A stretch of 64,000 bases of DNA, from the NCBI GenBank assembly GCA_029948255.1, contig JALIZF010001826.1, positions 186,001 through 250,000 on the forward strand, written 5' to 3'. Numbering within the stretch: position 1 is the first letter of the stretch; each line of letters opens with the position of its first letter. Under the pieces are notes generated by a model. The model was not told the origin of the DNA and did not search any database. It saw nothing but the letters and a program-made list of their open reading frames with translations. This stretch comes from Telmatactis stephensoni. Taxonomy: Eukaryota; Cnidaria; Anthozoa; Actiniaria; Isophelliidae. This document shows, piece by piece, positions 34,501 to 44,201 of this stretch. A program made the translations under genes and the position numbers.

Positions 34501-36848
34501 AACCTTTAATCGTTTCAAAATATAAAGTAAGCACGGGACATTGGACATATTTTGCCAAAAATTAAAGGACCAATTAGAAATAAGCATGACGTCATGGTCA
34601 CGTGGGCCATTATATATCAACTATTATTAACTTTCTCTCTCCAGGAGGATGACTATGAATGGTGGAGTCCTAGACTAAGACGATGGTGGAGGCGAGGAAA
34701 GAATCGTGTGTATGCATTTTGGTTTGTGTCTTTCTCTATGTCAGGTGTTGTCTTTACGACCCTGACTACAGGATTCTTAGACTGGGATCGTATTAGTGAA
34801 GACTTTATGCCAACTAACGAGCTGGCCAGAGCATTTTTGGCTTCGTTTATTCTTGTTATGGATCTAATGATTGTTATGCAGGTAACGTAGTGTTATTGGT
34901 AGTCCATCGATTTTGTGTACTTAAGGCTACCCATGCTGGGGGAGGTAGCCCTCTTTGGTGACCCTAGACAACGATATGACAGCGAGGCAAAATGACTGCA
35001 CATGCGCAAGACTTCGTGAATTTACGCGTGTTCGCGTCGTGATCACACGAATGCCAAGCAATATTTTAACTTCTCCATAATCTCGGCTTTGCTCTGCCGT
35101 CAACGTTTCTTTAAAGGGATGGCTAGAGCAAGATGTCTAGACAAATTTTATATTCATTTTTTTCTTCCTTTTCATCTCATCATGTCTTAGTATGTAAATC
35201 CATTGTATAGTTCTTTTAAGATGGATAAATAAAGTCATTAAGCCGAGCTCATGGTCCATCTTCTCATGGGAACACGAGACAAAGTGATTTCGAGGGATGA
35301 GGTGTGGCATTTACCCAAACCAACCGTACGCGTCGTCCAAACACGATCCTATAAAATGATTTAGAACAACCACTTTTGCTGTAAAATAATAACGCTTATC
35401 GCAAAAAGATAACAAAATCTAATTCTGTGAATTGTCTCTGCCTTCGATTCCTTAGTGCGAAAGGACAATTCAAGCACATCTTAAATGCTTTCCGGCTTTC
35501 TTTATTTCTTAATTGAAGTCATAGTAACATTTTTTATGGTTTTTCACAGGATTGGGAGTTCCCCTCGTTTGCTGGCGGTACAAACATCAAATTACCAGGC
35601 GTTAATACTGGTGACGTAAAGTTTCATATTCCTGGTGGTGAAGTGAATATAAGCGGTAAATGGTTCAACTATGGAATCATCTTTATTGTTATGATACTCG
35701 ACTTAAACATGTGGAAGAACCAGATATTTTATGAGCCATTTCCATATGGTCAGTACACAGACAGTGATAACTACATTTATACCGTGTGTAACAGAACTTG
35801 GATAAGGAATGCTACACGAGAAATGTTGACCTATGAATGGAGATTCAACAATACAAATCCATTGACCAATAAAACCTATGGTCTTGAAGATCACAAGACT
35901 AACTCAAAGTACTTGGGCTATCCTTTAAGCGTCAAGGGTATAGCATTTGGTCCGTCTATATTTGCGTTTTTGCTTTTTGGTTTTCTTGCCAAAAAGTTTT
36001 CCAAAGATGATGAAGAGGAAAAGAATCAAACTAAAAATTTTGCTGCTGTTAAAGAAGAGGATGAAGACGACTGGTACATGGAAGACGAAACACTGAGCAG
36101 AGAAAGCTACAGTAAGGCTCAAAGGCAAGCAGAGGATGACAAGCTTGCAGAACAAACGACAGAGATGGAACTCAGGTCATTTAGTAGAAACATCAGGAGC
36201 ACTACTTTGACCGCTAATACGAGGTCTTTAACTGAAACGAACAGAGATGTAGATTTGGTAGAAGATGAATACAACGACAACCACGACGAGGAAGACAACA
36301 ACCACGACAAAATCGCAATTGAACAAGTTGCTCACTCGAAAGCTTATGCTCGAACTTTAGCCAAACGAAATGCATACAAAGATGAAAGTGTTAATTCTCT
36401 AAACAGCCTGGACGAATCAGACGATGAATCAAGAAAACCTGCAGCAAAGCCATGCAACGAGCTGTCGACTTTGAGTTTAGGCAGCTTTGACCAGGAAAAC
36501 AACCTGACTCCACCGTCTTCCAGTAACCATCTACCTTCAAACAAAGCCCCCAGTAGGGCGTCAATAGAGTCAGGTGAGGAAAGTGATGGCCCAAAAGAAC
36601 TGTCCTTCTCTAAGCTGCAAAATGCCGCCGAACAACAGAATCGACGAGGTCAAGAAAACTGGGAAAAATTGAAAGCAAAGAGTTCCATGTCGTTTGGTAG
36701 TTTGTTCAGAGATGCAAGTCCTGAGGGGTCGCAGACATCTCTACAGTCTGACGATGAAGGCAAAGATTTGCACAGTCGTGAAAACCACGAAATTTCAACA
36801 ACGAACTTACTACAAGTTCCTGATTCACGCACTAAATCTAAACGGTGA
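28531..36848 (+). CDS. TMEM117: TMEM117 copy 2 (tandem paralogue, long C-terminal tail)
   Basis: Second TMEM117-family membrane protein. Visible exons: 28531-28862, 30118-30265, 34117-34335, 34645-34881, 35550-36848; phases agree (2235 nt, 744 residues plus stop). The first has an acceptor (ATTCCTTACAG) and no usable in-frame ATG, so an upstream first exon ending in phase 0 is missing from the model. Signatures: FCNFLIFAEDPVSHSC, NETFMKVAAMGTWFGDFITA, WMVTDMMLQ, MPTNELARAFLASFILVMDL, ISGKWFNYGIIFIVMILDLN, MWKNQIFYEPFPYGQYTDS, NPLTNKTYGLEDHKTNSKY. After the last membrane segment, about 270 residues of acidic, Ser-rich, probably disordered sequence follow (KEEDEDDW, EDEYNDNHDEEDNNHD, TPPSSSNHLPSNKAPSRAS), far longer than in copy 1. 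Introns are placed differently from copy 1. An M20D peptidase gene is nested in the third visible intron. AATAAA at 37532-37537 may be its poly(A) signal. Confidence 0.88.
29328..29442. repeat. Inverted-repeat MITE
   Basis: AATGGTACTTGAAATGGTAA and ACATACATATAAATTGAATG on the left are answered by CATTCAAGTTATATGTATCT and TTACCATTTCAAGTGC on the right; about 115 bases. Confidence 0.75.
29552..29665 (+). mobile_element. tRNA-like SINE with (TTG)n tail
   Basis: A B box (GGGTTCGGTTCCC, 29599-29611), a weaker A-box-like GTGGGTAGAGCATCC, then a (TTG)n tail at 29636-29660. Cloverleaf pairing is poor. Probably a short tRNA-derived SINE in the first visible intron of TMEM117 copy 2. Confidence 0.6.
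30281..30508. mobile_element. Fold-back element with G-rich and C-rich arms, 10-bp target duplication
   Basis: Ends GCCTGCCTACAGACTCTCAA and TTGAGAGCCTGTAGGCAGGC are inverted copies. Internally the left arm is GGGGAGGGGGAGGGG and AAGGGG repeats and the right arm CCCCTCCCC and CCCCTTTCCCC repeats. The direct repeat TGGTATCTTA occurs on both sides (30271-30280 and 30509-30518), which supports insertion as a unit. It starts 16 bases after the donor of the exon 30118-30265. Confidence 0.85.
31394..32596 (+). CDS. M20D-family metallopeptidase, PM20D2-like, intronless
   Basis: Single-exon gene of 400 aa, matching PM20D2 (beta-alanyl-lysine dipeptidase, a cytosolic M20-family enzyme hydrolysing unusual dipeptides) along its length. 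Metal-binding and catalytic elements: GIGHGCGHN with Cys96/His98, GTPAEEGGGG with Glu133/Glu134, MMLHP with His158, and a C-terminal His in YHTHEF (347/349). Family stretches: CELDALPGIG, NALDAAVMAYNNISVLRQQM, KPTWSVHGI, GSTDMGNVTLEVPGIHP. Length is close to the family's usual 400-440. No signal peptide. The ATG at 31394 (MSSKLKDCFQ) leads directly into the conserved N-terminus. It sits wholly inside an intron of TMEM117 copy 2, same strand, and has its own AATAAA at 33005-33010. The lack of introns suggests retroposition; no poly(A) tract is visible. The frame is intact, so it is probably functional. Confidence 0.93.
   Translation: MSSKLKDCFQRSDTVIDSHSTDLFELSHKIWENPELAYEEHFAHDILTEFLISQGFHVERHYKLKTGFRAETGSGNGPTIAVLCELDALPGIGHGCGHNLIAESGIAAGLGIKGALEASSLSGKVVVMGTPAEEGGGGKIDMINAGCFKDVDVCMMLHPAPFEVPFYKSQTMQEVIATYHGKSTHAVGESHQAINALDAAVMAYNNISVLRQQMKPTWSVHGIFTDAGKKPNVIPDRSQLHYFVRTTTNSDAVIFKSKVLACLESAALATGCTVDIEWLPNAFAAMETNAVLAQVYQKHAEFLGVDFPLTRDKQEAIVDGSTDMGNVTLEVPGIHPLYCIKPGLPYHTHEFRVFAETQEAHNKTLTAAKAIARTAIEIFADSNLMEEVKKEFNDMKSKYV
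32707..32944. repeat. Long inverted-repeat MITE in the M20D gene 3' flank
   Basis: Arms of about 80 bases: GGAACTTTAGATTTGACTAC, GAGTACGAGATTGAGTGCGA, GTTTTAAAATTGGCCTTGTG answered by CACAAGGCCAATTTTAAAAC, TTGTACTCAATCTCGTACTC, GTAGTCAAATCTAAAGTTCC. It lies between the stop codon and the AATAAA, so it would form a hairpin in the 3' UTR. Confidence 0.85.
33208..33328. repeat. Inverted-repeat MITE
   Basis: CCCATTTCAGACCATGTGATG and TACTCTTGGGATTTAATTC on the left are answered by GAACAATTCCCAAGAGAATG and CCACGTGATCTGAAAATGGG on the right. Confidence 0.75.
34882..35549. other. Intron of TMEM117 copy 2, no further feature
   Basis: Between the exons at 34645-34881 and 35550-36848. Contains an AATAAA (about 35226) and AT-rich sequence; no coding potential or clear repeat structure seen. 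Confidence 0.4.
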
Positions 36849-37915
36849 TTCGTTCGTCTAGTGATTGTAAGTTTATAAATTACATTACAATTTTTTTCAT
36901 ATCGATGAAAATTAATACACATTTCAGGCAAATATCCTGTTAGTTTGTGATGTTAAAATTCCAGAATTCCTTTGGTCTCTGACTTAATCTTTCAGCCTGA
37001 CAGTCATTATTCAAATAGATATATATTGATATAAGTGAATAGATATGTAAAGAGATGTACATCTCATTTATACCATACAGTGCAATGAGTAGCACGAGAG
37101 CATGTAACCAGGACAACGAGACCCAGTGCGCGCCCTCATAAAAATTTTGGGTACCGAAATGTGACACGTGACACGTTGGTCACGTTTTGGTAGCCTGCAA
37201 AGACTGGCTACCAAACCGTGTCTATTTGCCCTTGAACACCAAGGGAAGCCAGAGCGAGCAAAAGGACGTCTGTTTTCTCGGGCTCGGATACTTTTTCGAA
37301 CTCGTTCCAGTCTCGTTCGGTTATTTCGACTTGGGTTCTTATATGAGGTGATTACCTTGTGATATCTAAAAACTTTAAGCACGCGGTCGCAAAGCAGTTC
37401 TAAAAATTGCCCAAAGGCGTGGCAGCACATGTCACCAGATACGAGTCTCCTGGTTACGCCTTCCTTGTGCAGAAATACCTAATATCAAGCATCCTATTGT
37501 TGTAAAGATTAACCAAACTGTAAAATATAATAATAAACATACAAACTTGTTTCAAACCATCTGAAAATTGGATGATTATTTCTTTTCCTCTCAGCTTATC
37601 TGTCTAGCAGCTGATCACTCAAACTATGATCAACACACCAGAAAAAAAGTGGTTATTAATAATCATCTTTATTTTATTTTATTTAATCTTTATTTAAGGA
37701 TGATTACCAATTTAGCGTAGCTAATCTTACATTGGGGCATTGAAAAAAGCTACAAGTAAAATAATAAACAATGAATATAACATTGAAAATTAGTTACAAC
37801 GACGTCAATGAAAAAAAAAGCAACAATTTCAACAACAATGTGACCAAAAATTGTTTAGTATTTACAGTTTTGATGACTAAGTTCCCCAAGTACAAATGAC
37901 CAAAATAGAAAACAT
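36849..37915. other. Convergent 3' region of TMEM117 copy 2 and the TENA-like gene
   Basis: Holds AATAAA on the + strand at 37532-37537 and its complement TTTATT at 37689-37694 for the - strand gene. A small hairpin (TTGGTAGCCTGCAAAG / ACTGGCTACCAA) lies at 37187-37215. No coding sequence is seen. Confidence 0.5.
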
Positions 37916-39169
37916 TTACAAGTTAAAGAAAGAGTAGTAATACAGAGTTTCATCGCAAGCATCCCGAAAGAAATTCAATTCATTAACCAATCCCTCGTGA
38001 AAAATACGAAGGGATTTGTCTTTATCCTCTGGAGTGAAGAAGTGGTCAACAAACTTCTCCAGCTTGCTTTTGTCGTTTGGGTCAGGTTTGTTGTCTTCAA
38101 ACCAGCCATAATACGGGTTCTTCTTGTCGACTGAGTCAATGAGCTCGCCTGCAATCCAAGGCCAAAGCATGGTACATGGTAACATGGCTATACATAGAAA
38201 CTTAGCATCTTCACGACTCAGAGAAGACTCGTAGCCAACGTACATTTCGGCTGCGGGTCCCATTACCACGCTTTCGGTATTCTTGAGTCGCCAAGTTTTT
38301 ACAAACTCCTGGTTGTAGTTCTTGAAACTCTCAGATTGGACCCTGTAAAGCAAAGAAAACTCAGGTTTTCCTTGTACTTGCATCTTTTGAGCAGCATAGT
38401 CAAACGCTTCCACTGCATTAAAGCAGTAGGCAGCATCTTGCACCATGTAACCGCCATAGTCGTCAGGGTCGAGCATTCCTGAAGCCATTCCCTGGATAAA
38501 CTTGGTTTCCTTGGCAGCATTGCGGATGTTCACACTTGTCTCATTGTTGAACAATTCTTGGCTGAAGGAGCTTCGTCCCAGCAAATAGTCTTCTTGTAGA
38601 CAGAAGCTGAAGTCAAATTTGATGTTCCTCAGACTCTTCAGTTTTCCTTTACTTTCTATAAACAAATATAACGTCAGTAAAGAAAGTGCCTTAATTGAAA
38701 ATGCTATTGCAACAATTGTTCTTTTGCCTTTCTGATGACAGTTATAGTATGGTGTATTTTCATCTAAATGGCCGCCATCTTGAAAATTTGAAATAAGTGT
38801 GTGCACGAGCTCGCGCGGAATAAATCGTGTGCAGTACAGTGTGCGCGATGCAAACTACGGAATTATCGGCTGAAACCAATTTCCGTAGCCCTTTAACTCC
38901 CAAACCCTAGAGAGAGTGGCCTCACGAAAGTGAGGCCAATATAAAACAGCAACCTAGTGAGCATTTGAAGTTCTGCCACAAAACAAAATATTCAGAGGTA
39001 TAGCTTCTGACATGCTCATTTACTTGCTGACATCTTTGCCCATGATTTCGTTTCATTTCTGTATTTGTCTCGGCCTTGACCAAGCGTGCTGACGTCTGCA
39101 CGGAAAATGAAAAATTTTACATACTTAGATAAAAAACCTAAATAACTACTTACCTCTGACGCGACTCAT
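37916..39169 (-). CDS. TENA/THI-4 (heme-oxygenase-like fold) family protein, 2 exons
   Basis: Predicted 251-aa helical protein of the TENA/THI-4/PQQC superfamily; bacterial and plant members hydrolyse thiamine breakdown products, while animal members are uncharacterised. Exons: 39169-39154 (MSRVR plus one base, donor GTAAGTAG) and 38655-37916 (acceptor TTTGTTTATAG). The junction restores the frame and 756 nt encode 251 residues. The open frame continues about 50 codons upstream of the exon 2 acceptor, but that part is intronic. Family-like segments: ETKFIQGMASGMLDPDDYGG, YMVQDAAYCFNAVEAFDYAA, AMLPCTMLWPWIAGEL, NPYYGWFEDN and NELNFFRDACDE near the end. I have not assigned catalytic residues with confidence. 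It converges with TMEM117 copy 2; possible AATAAA is the complement of 37689-37694. Exon 1 and its flanks are duplicated at 50.2-52.3 kb. Confidence 0.82.
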
Positions 39170-39239
39170 TGCAGCAGTTTTATTACACCGCAGACAAAAT
39201 TAACTGAAACACAATGAATAGCCTTTGAATTAAGAAATA

Positions 39240-39375
39240 TAAAACGGTTTTCCGTGTTTATATAGCCTGATCTAAACACGCGTGATGTTGGGAGAACACG
39301 AGAGAGCGTAGGGGAAGTACCAGCCGTAGGCGAGTGCTTTCCCAGCTCTCGATTGTTGTCCCAACACATCAAAGA
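39240..39375. repeat. Fold-back element upstream of the TENA-like gene
   Basis: CGTGTTTATATAGCCTGATC at the left end resembles the terminus of the MITE at 58428-58530. GTTGGGAGAACACGAGAGAG is partly answered by CTCTCGATTGTTGTCCCAAC. Confidence 0.5.
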
Positions 39376-39744
39376 GCTTGAAACCGAAGGAAAATGATAA
39401 AGGCTCATACAAGTATACTTTTGCTTGTTTACTACATTATCTCAGTTGTATTTATGTAAAACGATTAGTAAAAAATATAGTAATTTGAGTTTGAAAATGT
39501 TTTATCTGGTCTTGCTACTTTATTTTCGGGGATCAATTTTTTCGATCTTATTAAAGTAATATTTCTGATTTCTTGTCGTTTTTATCAACATTGCCTTTTA
39601 AGCTATATTATGCAATAAGTGACGTCATAGTACTACACCAGTAAACGAAGGGAATAACGATGTCGGCAAGTATCAACTGCATATTCTAAACTGAACTCAT
39701 TAATAACTCATAAGCAAATAGACCAATTGAAGACGCTCATTTGG

Positions 39745-39905
39745 TCACGTGTTGAGACCTTTATACCAGACATAAACACTGATGCATAAACATGAGTGTT
39801 TTATCGAAATCAGTTAAAACACTCATTAATAAAACATGAGTGTTTTAACCAACTCTGATAAAACACTCATGTTTATGTATGAGTGTTATATCAGTACAAG
39901 GTCTC
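39745..39905. repeat. Nested inverted repeats of a TAAAACACTCAT motif
   Basis: GAGACCTTTATACCAGACAT and ATAAACATGAGTGTTTTATC are answered by GATAAAACACTCATGTTTAT and GTACAAGGTCTC, with a second internal pair AAAACACTCATTAATAAAAC / ATGAGTGTTTTA. This lies in copy 1 of the duplication, absent from copy 2. Confidence 0.7.
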
Positions 39906-40795
39906 AGTATATATCATTGACCTCGTACAGTACTGACGAAACTTTTAATGAGAGTCATGCCACTCTATTCTGATGTTCAGAATTCTTTTTACGTGTGGGA
40001 TGAAAGTTTGAATGCTTGTTATTTTCAAGTCGTGTTAATTCCAAGCAGGGGAGGGCCGTAGCGATGTCTGAGCAAAACGGGGGGGGGGGGGGGGGGGGGG
40101 GGAAGGGGAGGGAGGTTTACAATTTTCTTGAGACACTTTCAACACAACAAAAAGTACTCAAAATTGACTCTATTTGATTTTTCTAATACGTCTAACCTAT
40201 GTTTTTGGCCTGAGATGAAGATACCAACTGGAAATTCTTGCCTATTTCCATGATAGGAAATATCTAGGAAATATCTAGGAAATATCTAGGAAATTTCATT
40301 TCCCTATGATACGAACTGGACAAAATGTAGGAAAATACATTTTCTTAGATATTTCCTGCAATAGAAAATTGCATTTTTCCCTGATATTTCCTACCTTTTT
40401 CATTTTCCTATGATAGAAATATCTAGAAAATCTGTAGGAAAATGTATATCCTCCAGTTCCTATGATAATAATAATAAATAATAATACAATTTATAAAGCG
40501 CTTATCCAGTGCTGCTCTAAGCGCTGTGAAAAATAAAAAGTATAAAAGTTAAGTGATGCAAAAAAAAAAAAAAAAAAAGAAAAAAAAGAAAAGAAAATAC
40601 AAGTTCCTAAATATTTCCTAATATAGTAAATGAGCAAAAAATTCCAGTGACAACGGCCGGTTGCATAAACCTTGTTCGTAATAAGCGTTTGGGTACGGGT
40701 TCTTTCACGTGAGTTGCATAAAGCATACAGCTTGAGTTCGTGACGTCTTAAGTGTGAATATACGAGACACTTACGCTCTTACTTTACTTACTTCA

Positions 40796-40943
40796 CTTCA
40801 CTCCACTCCACTCCACTCCACTCCACTCCACTCCACTCCACTCCACTCCACTCCACTCCACTCCACTCCACTCCACTCCACTCCACTCCACTCCACTCCA
40901 CTCCACTCCACTCCACTCCACTCCACTCCACTCCACTCCACTA
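40796..40943. repeat. Pentanucleotide microsatellite (ACTCC)n
   Basis: About 29 pure CACTC/ACTCC units just beyond the left duplication copy. The HSTPL frame across it is an artefact. Confidence 0.95.
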
Positions 40944-41044
40944 TTTAACTCACTTAAAATTAAACTTTGTCCAGATTTTTTTAAGAGTCAATATTTGTAA
41001 GTGTCAAATAGAAAAATAGAAGTGTCCTAAAATCAAGTACTTGA

Positions 41045-41140
41045 AATACTGACTAATGTCTTAAGGCCAAGTGGTTTTAGACTTGAAAAAACACGATTTG
41101 CGAGTATTAACAACAACTTTATCAATTTAAAGTAATATCG
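41045..41140. repeat. Dispersed repeat, copy 1
   Basis: Contains CTAATGTCTTAAGGCCAAGT, GGTTTTAGACTTG, GATTTGCGAGT; a second copy is at 55388-55490. Confidence 0.7.
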
Positions 41141-42062
41141 AGTAAACATTTCAAATGAAATGTTGAAAAAAAAACAAATGAAATGATGATATTTTGATCA
41201 TGTACATGGTGCACTAACATACATCCCACACTGGAGGATTAAGGGATCAGTGCGACCAAATTTCGTGGCCCCAAAAAAATCCTTTAATCCCGCTATTGTT
41301 ACACAGAACAATAGGGCAGAACCAAAATATACGATCGCTTCCAGTTTGACTCCAGTCGCAGTTTATTCAAACGGAATGGAGCAAGTTTTGTTATTACTCT
41401 TGTGTTCGTTCTACAATTTCAAGCCAAATGAAGTTTTTAAACTTTAAACTTTAAAATTTAAAAATTTTATATACAGGAATTTTGAAAGAAATTGTTGGAG
41501 TCAGTTTAGAGAAAAGAAAGTCTGACTCCGCTTGCCCAATTTGTCGACGCTAATTGTACGAAAAAGTCATCTTTCATCAGTTCTGAGGCTCTAGCTCCGT
41601 TAAAAATATAGGACTTGTCTCCAAACATTTCAGATAAAAAATAAAGAGTATGATAAACAACTACTGGTGTAAAATCAACTGATGCACATTAATATAAAAT
41701 TTTTTTACATCGCTTTTCGCGGAGACACTTGGAATCGCCTTAAAAAGCCATGTCCTAAATTGAAGACTGCATAATTTTGAATCCACGAAATAAAATTCCT
41801 CAAAGTTCTGTAAAAAGTTAGTTTGTACTTCCACGATGAATTTCCAGAATTCGGTAAAGATTCTATGGTAAAGGTTTGGAGAAAGAACTAAAAATCTGTT
41901 TTACGGGATTTCCCCATATAACATGCATAAATTAGCGCCGACAGGAACCCCAACACTCAAACTTCAATCCTTCAGCAACTATATTTCTTAAATATCTTTA
42001 AGATACGGCCAAAAGAAAAGTAGTTTTGAAACCGTTTATTTGTTATCAGTTGGTTGGTGGAC
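41141..42062. other. AT-rich interval, nothing assigned
   Basis: The short frame at 41250-41447 has no recognisable content. I see neither exons nor clear repeat structure. Confidence 0.35.
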
Positions 42063-42644
42063 AAAAATTAAAGTGCACCTAACCCCCTGCTATTTCCCTT
42101 TTTGACGAAAAGTTCGAGCATTTCTAAGGACTTGTACGAAAACGATACGCAATTTGAATGAATTCCGAATTTTTTGCACAATTTTAAAGTTTGGAGTTCC
42201 ATGGAACACTTTCAAAAAAACTAAGCCTGGATAGACGTCACACTCTTTTGTACGTTTCAAAAGTCTTTTGTGCAAAACAAAAGAGTGTGATGTCTACCCA
42301 GGCAGAAATTTATTCACTCCGACTTCAGACTCTTCGGAATTGAAGCTTTTGCTGGGCTTTTTTTTACCTATAAATACGAGAAATCAGTTTTCAGCAGCTT
42401 TGAGTGAAATTCAAAGTGTATTCAAATCTACATCACTTCAGCGATCGAGTTAGTCAACCAAGCTCACATATATTCTCAGGTGTGCTACTACAGGAAGCTC
42501 AAAGGCCCTTTTTCCGATGTTTAAAATTTTGTATAAGCTTTGGAATTCACTCAAGTCGAGTAATTTTATCGTAGAAGTTCTTAGAAATGGTCGGACTTTT
42601 TATCAAAATTGGAAATAACAAGGGGTTAGGTGAACTTTAAAACA
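42063..42644. repeat. 580-base inverted-repeat element with internal hairpin
   Basis: Terminal arms of about 150 bases: TTAAAGTGCACCTAACCCCC, GAGCATTTCTAAGGACTTGT, TGAATGAATTCCGAA answered in reverse complement by AAGGGGTTAGGTGAACTTTA, AGTTCTTAGAAATGGTCGG, GGAATTCACTCA. In the centre (42226-42302) a tighter hairpin pairs CCTGGATAGACGTCACACTC with GAGTGTGATGTCTACCCAGG. Confidence 0.8.
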
Positions 42645-42859
42645 GTTACCAGACACCTCAATACACAGTTCACAGCATGCATATATTTACACGAGTATTA
42701 CTAGACAAGTGTGTATAAGAAGAAATTGATTTTGGTAAATTGCTTCAACACAACACAAACAGAACACGAGAAAACGTAGATTGATAAATATACGACGTAT
42801 TTCTATAGTTTAAGGGCTTTATTTTTAAGAAACGTTGAAGAAACAATATATTTGGCTTC

Positions 42860-43000
42860 TTTCAATCAATCAATCAATCAATCAATAACTTTATTAAAGT
42901 GTCAACGACTTCTAGCTGGCCACAAGTAGCCTACTAATTGGGGACACCGAAGGCTTCTTTGAAAGCTTCGTAACGGCCATTTAGATGCATAACTAGTATC
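42860..43000 (-). mobile_element. Probable LINE 3' end with (ATTG)n tail
   Basis: (AATC)n at 42864-42886 followed by ATAACTTTATTAAAGTGTCA: read on the - strand this is a 3' UTR ending in a tetranucleotide tail, as in CR1/L2-type LINEs. No coding part is attached. Confidence 0.4.
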
Positions 43001-43145
43001 TCACGAAGAAGACCACAGAAAACTCTACTGCCATGGTCTGGGAGCTTTTTACTTGAGGTACACCTAATTTCATTATAAGAGCTATAAAATGGACAGCTCT
43101 TTTGAACTTGATCTGTAATGCTAGCACCAAAAATCGAATTCTAAA

Positions 43146-43435
43146 TAGACTTCTTCAAATCATACTTTCCCCGTCTAAGAGCGCCAGATGTAAACTTGAA
43201 ATCTTATATAAATACACAGAGCTCACATTTCTGTTGCTGAACGAACAGGAATAGAGGTAAGTCAATTATATTTTCCATTCAATCCGTGAGTTCCGCTCTC
43301 TTATATGATCTCTTGTCAGTATACAGTCTCCCCTTCTCTTTATACTGAGCTTTAGGATGGTTGGTAGGGGATCATGATTGATAGTAAGTGTTTTTCCATA
43401 TCTTGAATCGAATTAAGAAATTAAAAAGGAGTAGC
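43146..43435. repeat. Dispersed repeat R, intact copy
   Basis: Contains CATACTTTCCCCGTCTAAGA, CGAACAGGAATAGAGGTAAG, GAGCTTTAGGATGGTTGGTA, TTTTTCCATATCTTGAATCG. The other copy is split between 58955-59010 and 60236-60475 by an insertion. Confidence 0.75.
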
Positions 43436-43604
43436 CAACGAGCTGCTGGGACAATTATATCTGTTCTATAGACCCAGCCAGACGTTTACCCACACAAAGT
43501 GCCAGCCAGGAAACATAATGTCCATAAGGATATATTTTTTCCCAGCAAATCAAACTCTTTCAAATTCTCCAAAAAATTCATCAGTGACCTCTAGAATGTT
43601 TCCC

Positions 43605-44045
43605 AGGAAGATCTAAATTAGCTAACCAAAAAAAAACGCTTCCCAACAAAATATATACTTGTTAGAAACAAGAATGCTCAAAATACTGAAAAACGCAGCG
43701 TCCCCCAAAAAACTAGTCAATAAGAAAAACAATATTTTCCAGGAAGATCAAAATTTGCTAACCAAAAAAACCCGCTTCCCAACAAAATATATACTTGTTA
43801 GAAACAAGAATGCTCAAAACACTGAAAAACGCAGCGTCCCCCAAAAACTAGTCAATAAGAAAAACAATATTTTCCAGGAAGATCAAAATTTGCTAACCAA
43901 AAATAACGCCTCCCAACAAAATATATACTTGTTAGAAACAAGGATGCTCAAAACACTGAAAAAATCAGCGTCTCCCCAAAAATTAGTCAATAAGAAAAAC
44001 AATATTTCCAGGAAAATCAAAATTTGCTAACCCAAAAAAAGTCTT
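43605..44045 (+). repeat. 135-bp tandem repeat, about 3.3 copies
   Basis: Units begin AGGAAGATC at 43605, 43741, 43876 and 44010 and contain AACAAAATATATACTTGTTA, GAAACAAGAATGCTCAAAA. The 123-codon frame at 43659-44030 is a consequence of the period and is unlikely to be a gene. Confidence 0.88.
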
Positions 44046-44201
44046 TCGCTGGAATGTTTCAGTGTCCAAAAAAATAATAACGCAGGCTTTGATCGAGCAA
44101 AGAAATGCAAACTTTCAAACATTTCGTCAATGACCAACTGGAGCTACCTTGTTTGAGAATCTATTTTATTCAAAAATACTTGGTCTTAAATTTAAAATTA
44201 G

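Larger units (their letters stand above)
38690..40740. repeat. Segmental duplication, copy 1 (TENA-like gene 5' region)
   Basis: Matches 50176-52290 over intron 1, exon 1 and upstream DNA, with small insertions and deletions. Shared landmarks: CTAAATGGCCGCCATCTTGA, GTGTGTGCACGAGCTCGCGC, exon 1, AATAAGTGACGTCATAGTAC, TTGTTATTTTCAAGTCGTGT, CATTTTTCCCTGATATTTCC, GGTTGCATAAACCTTGTTCG. Copy 1 also holds a G homopolymer (40078-40101) and a (TAA)n-linked ATTTATAAAGCGCTTATCCA repeat (about 40465-40510) not seen in copy 2. Confidence 0.88.

Noticed and set aside
38656..38806. Extension of the TENA-like frame to an upstream ATG at 38806
   Set aside because: A good acceptor at 38656-38657 and an upstream exon with matching phase make this intronic; the extended part has no family similarity.
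40754..40948. 64-codon HSTPL-repeat frame
   Set aside because: Artefact of the (ACTCC)n microsatellite.
43659..44030. 123-codon repetitive frame
   Set aside because: Produced by the 135-bp tandem repeat; units differ in frame-neutral positions only by chance and there is no gene context.
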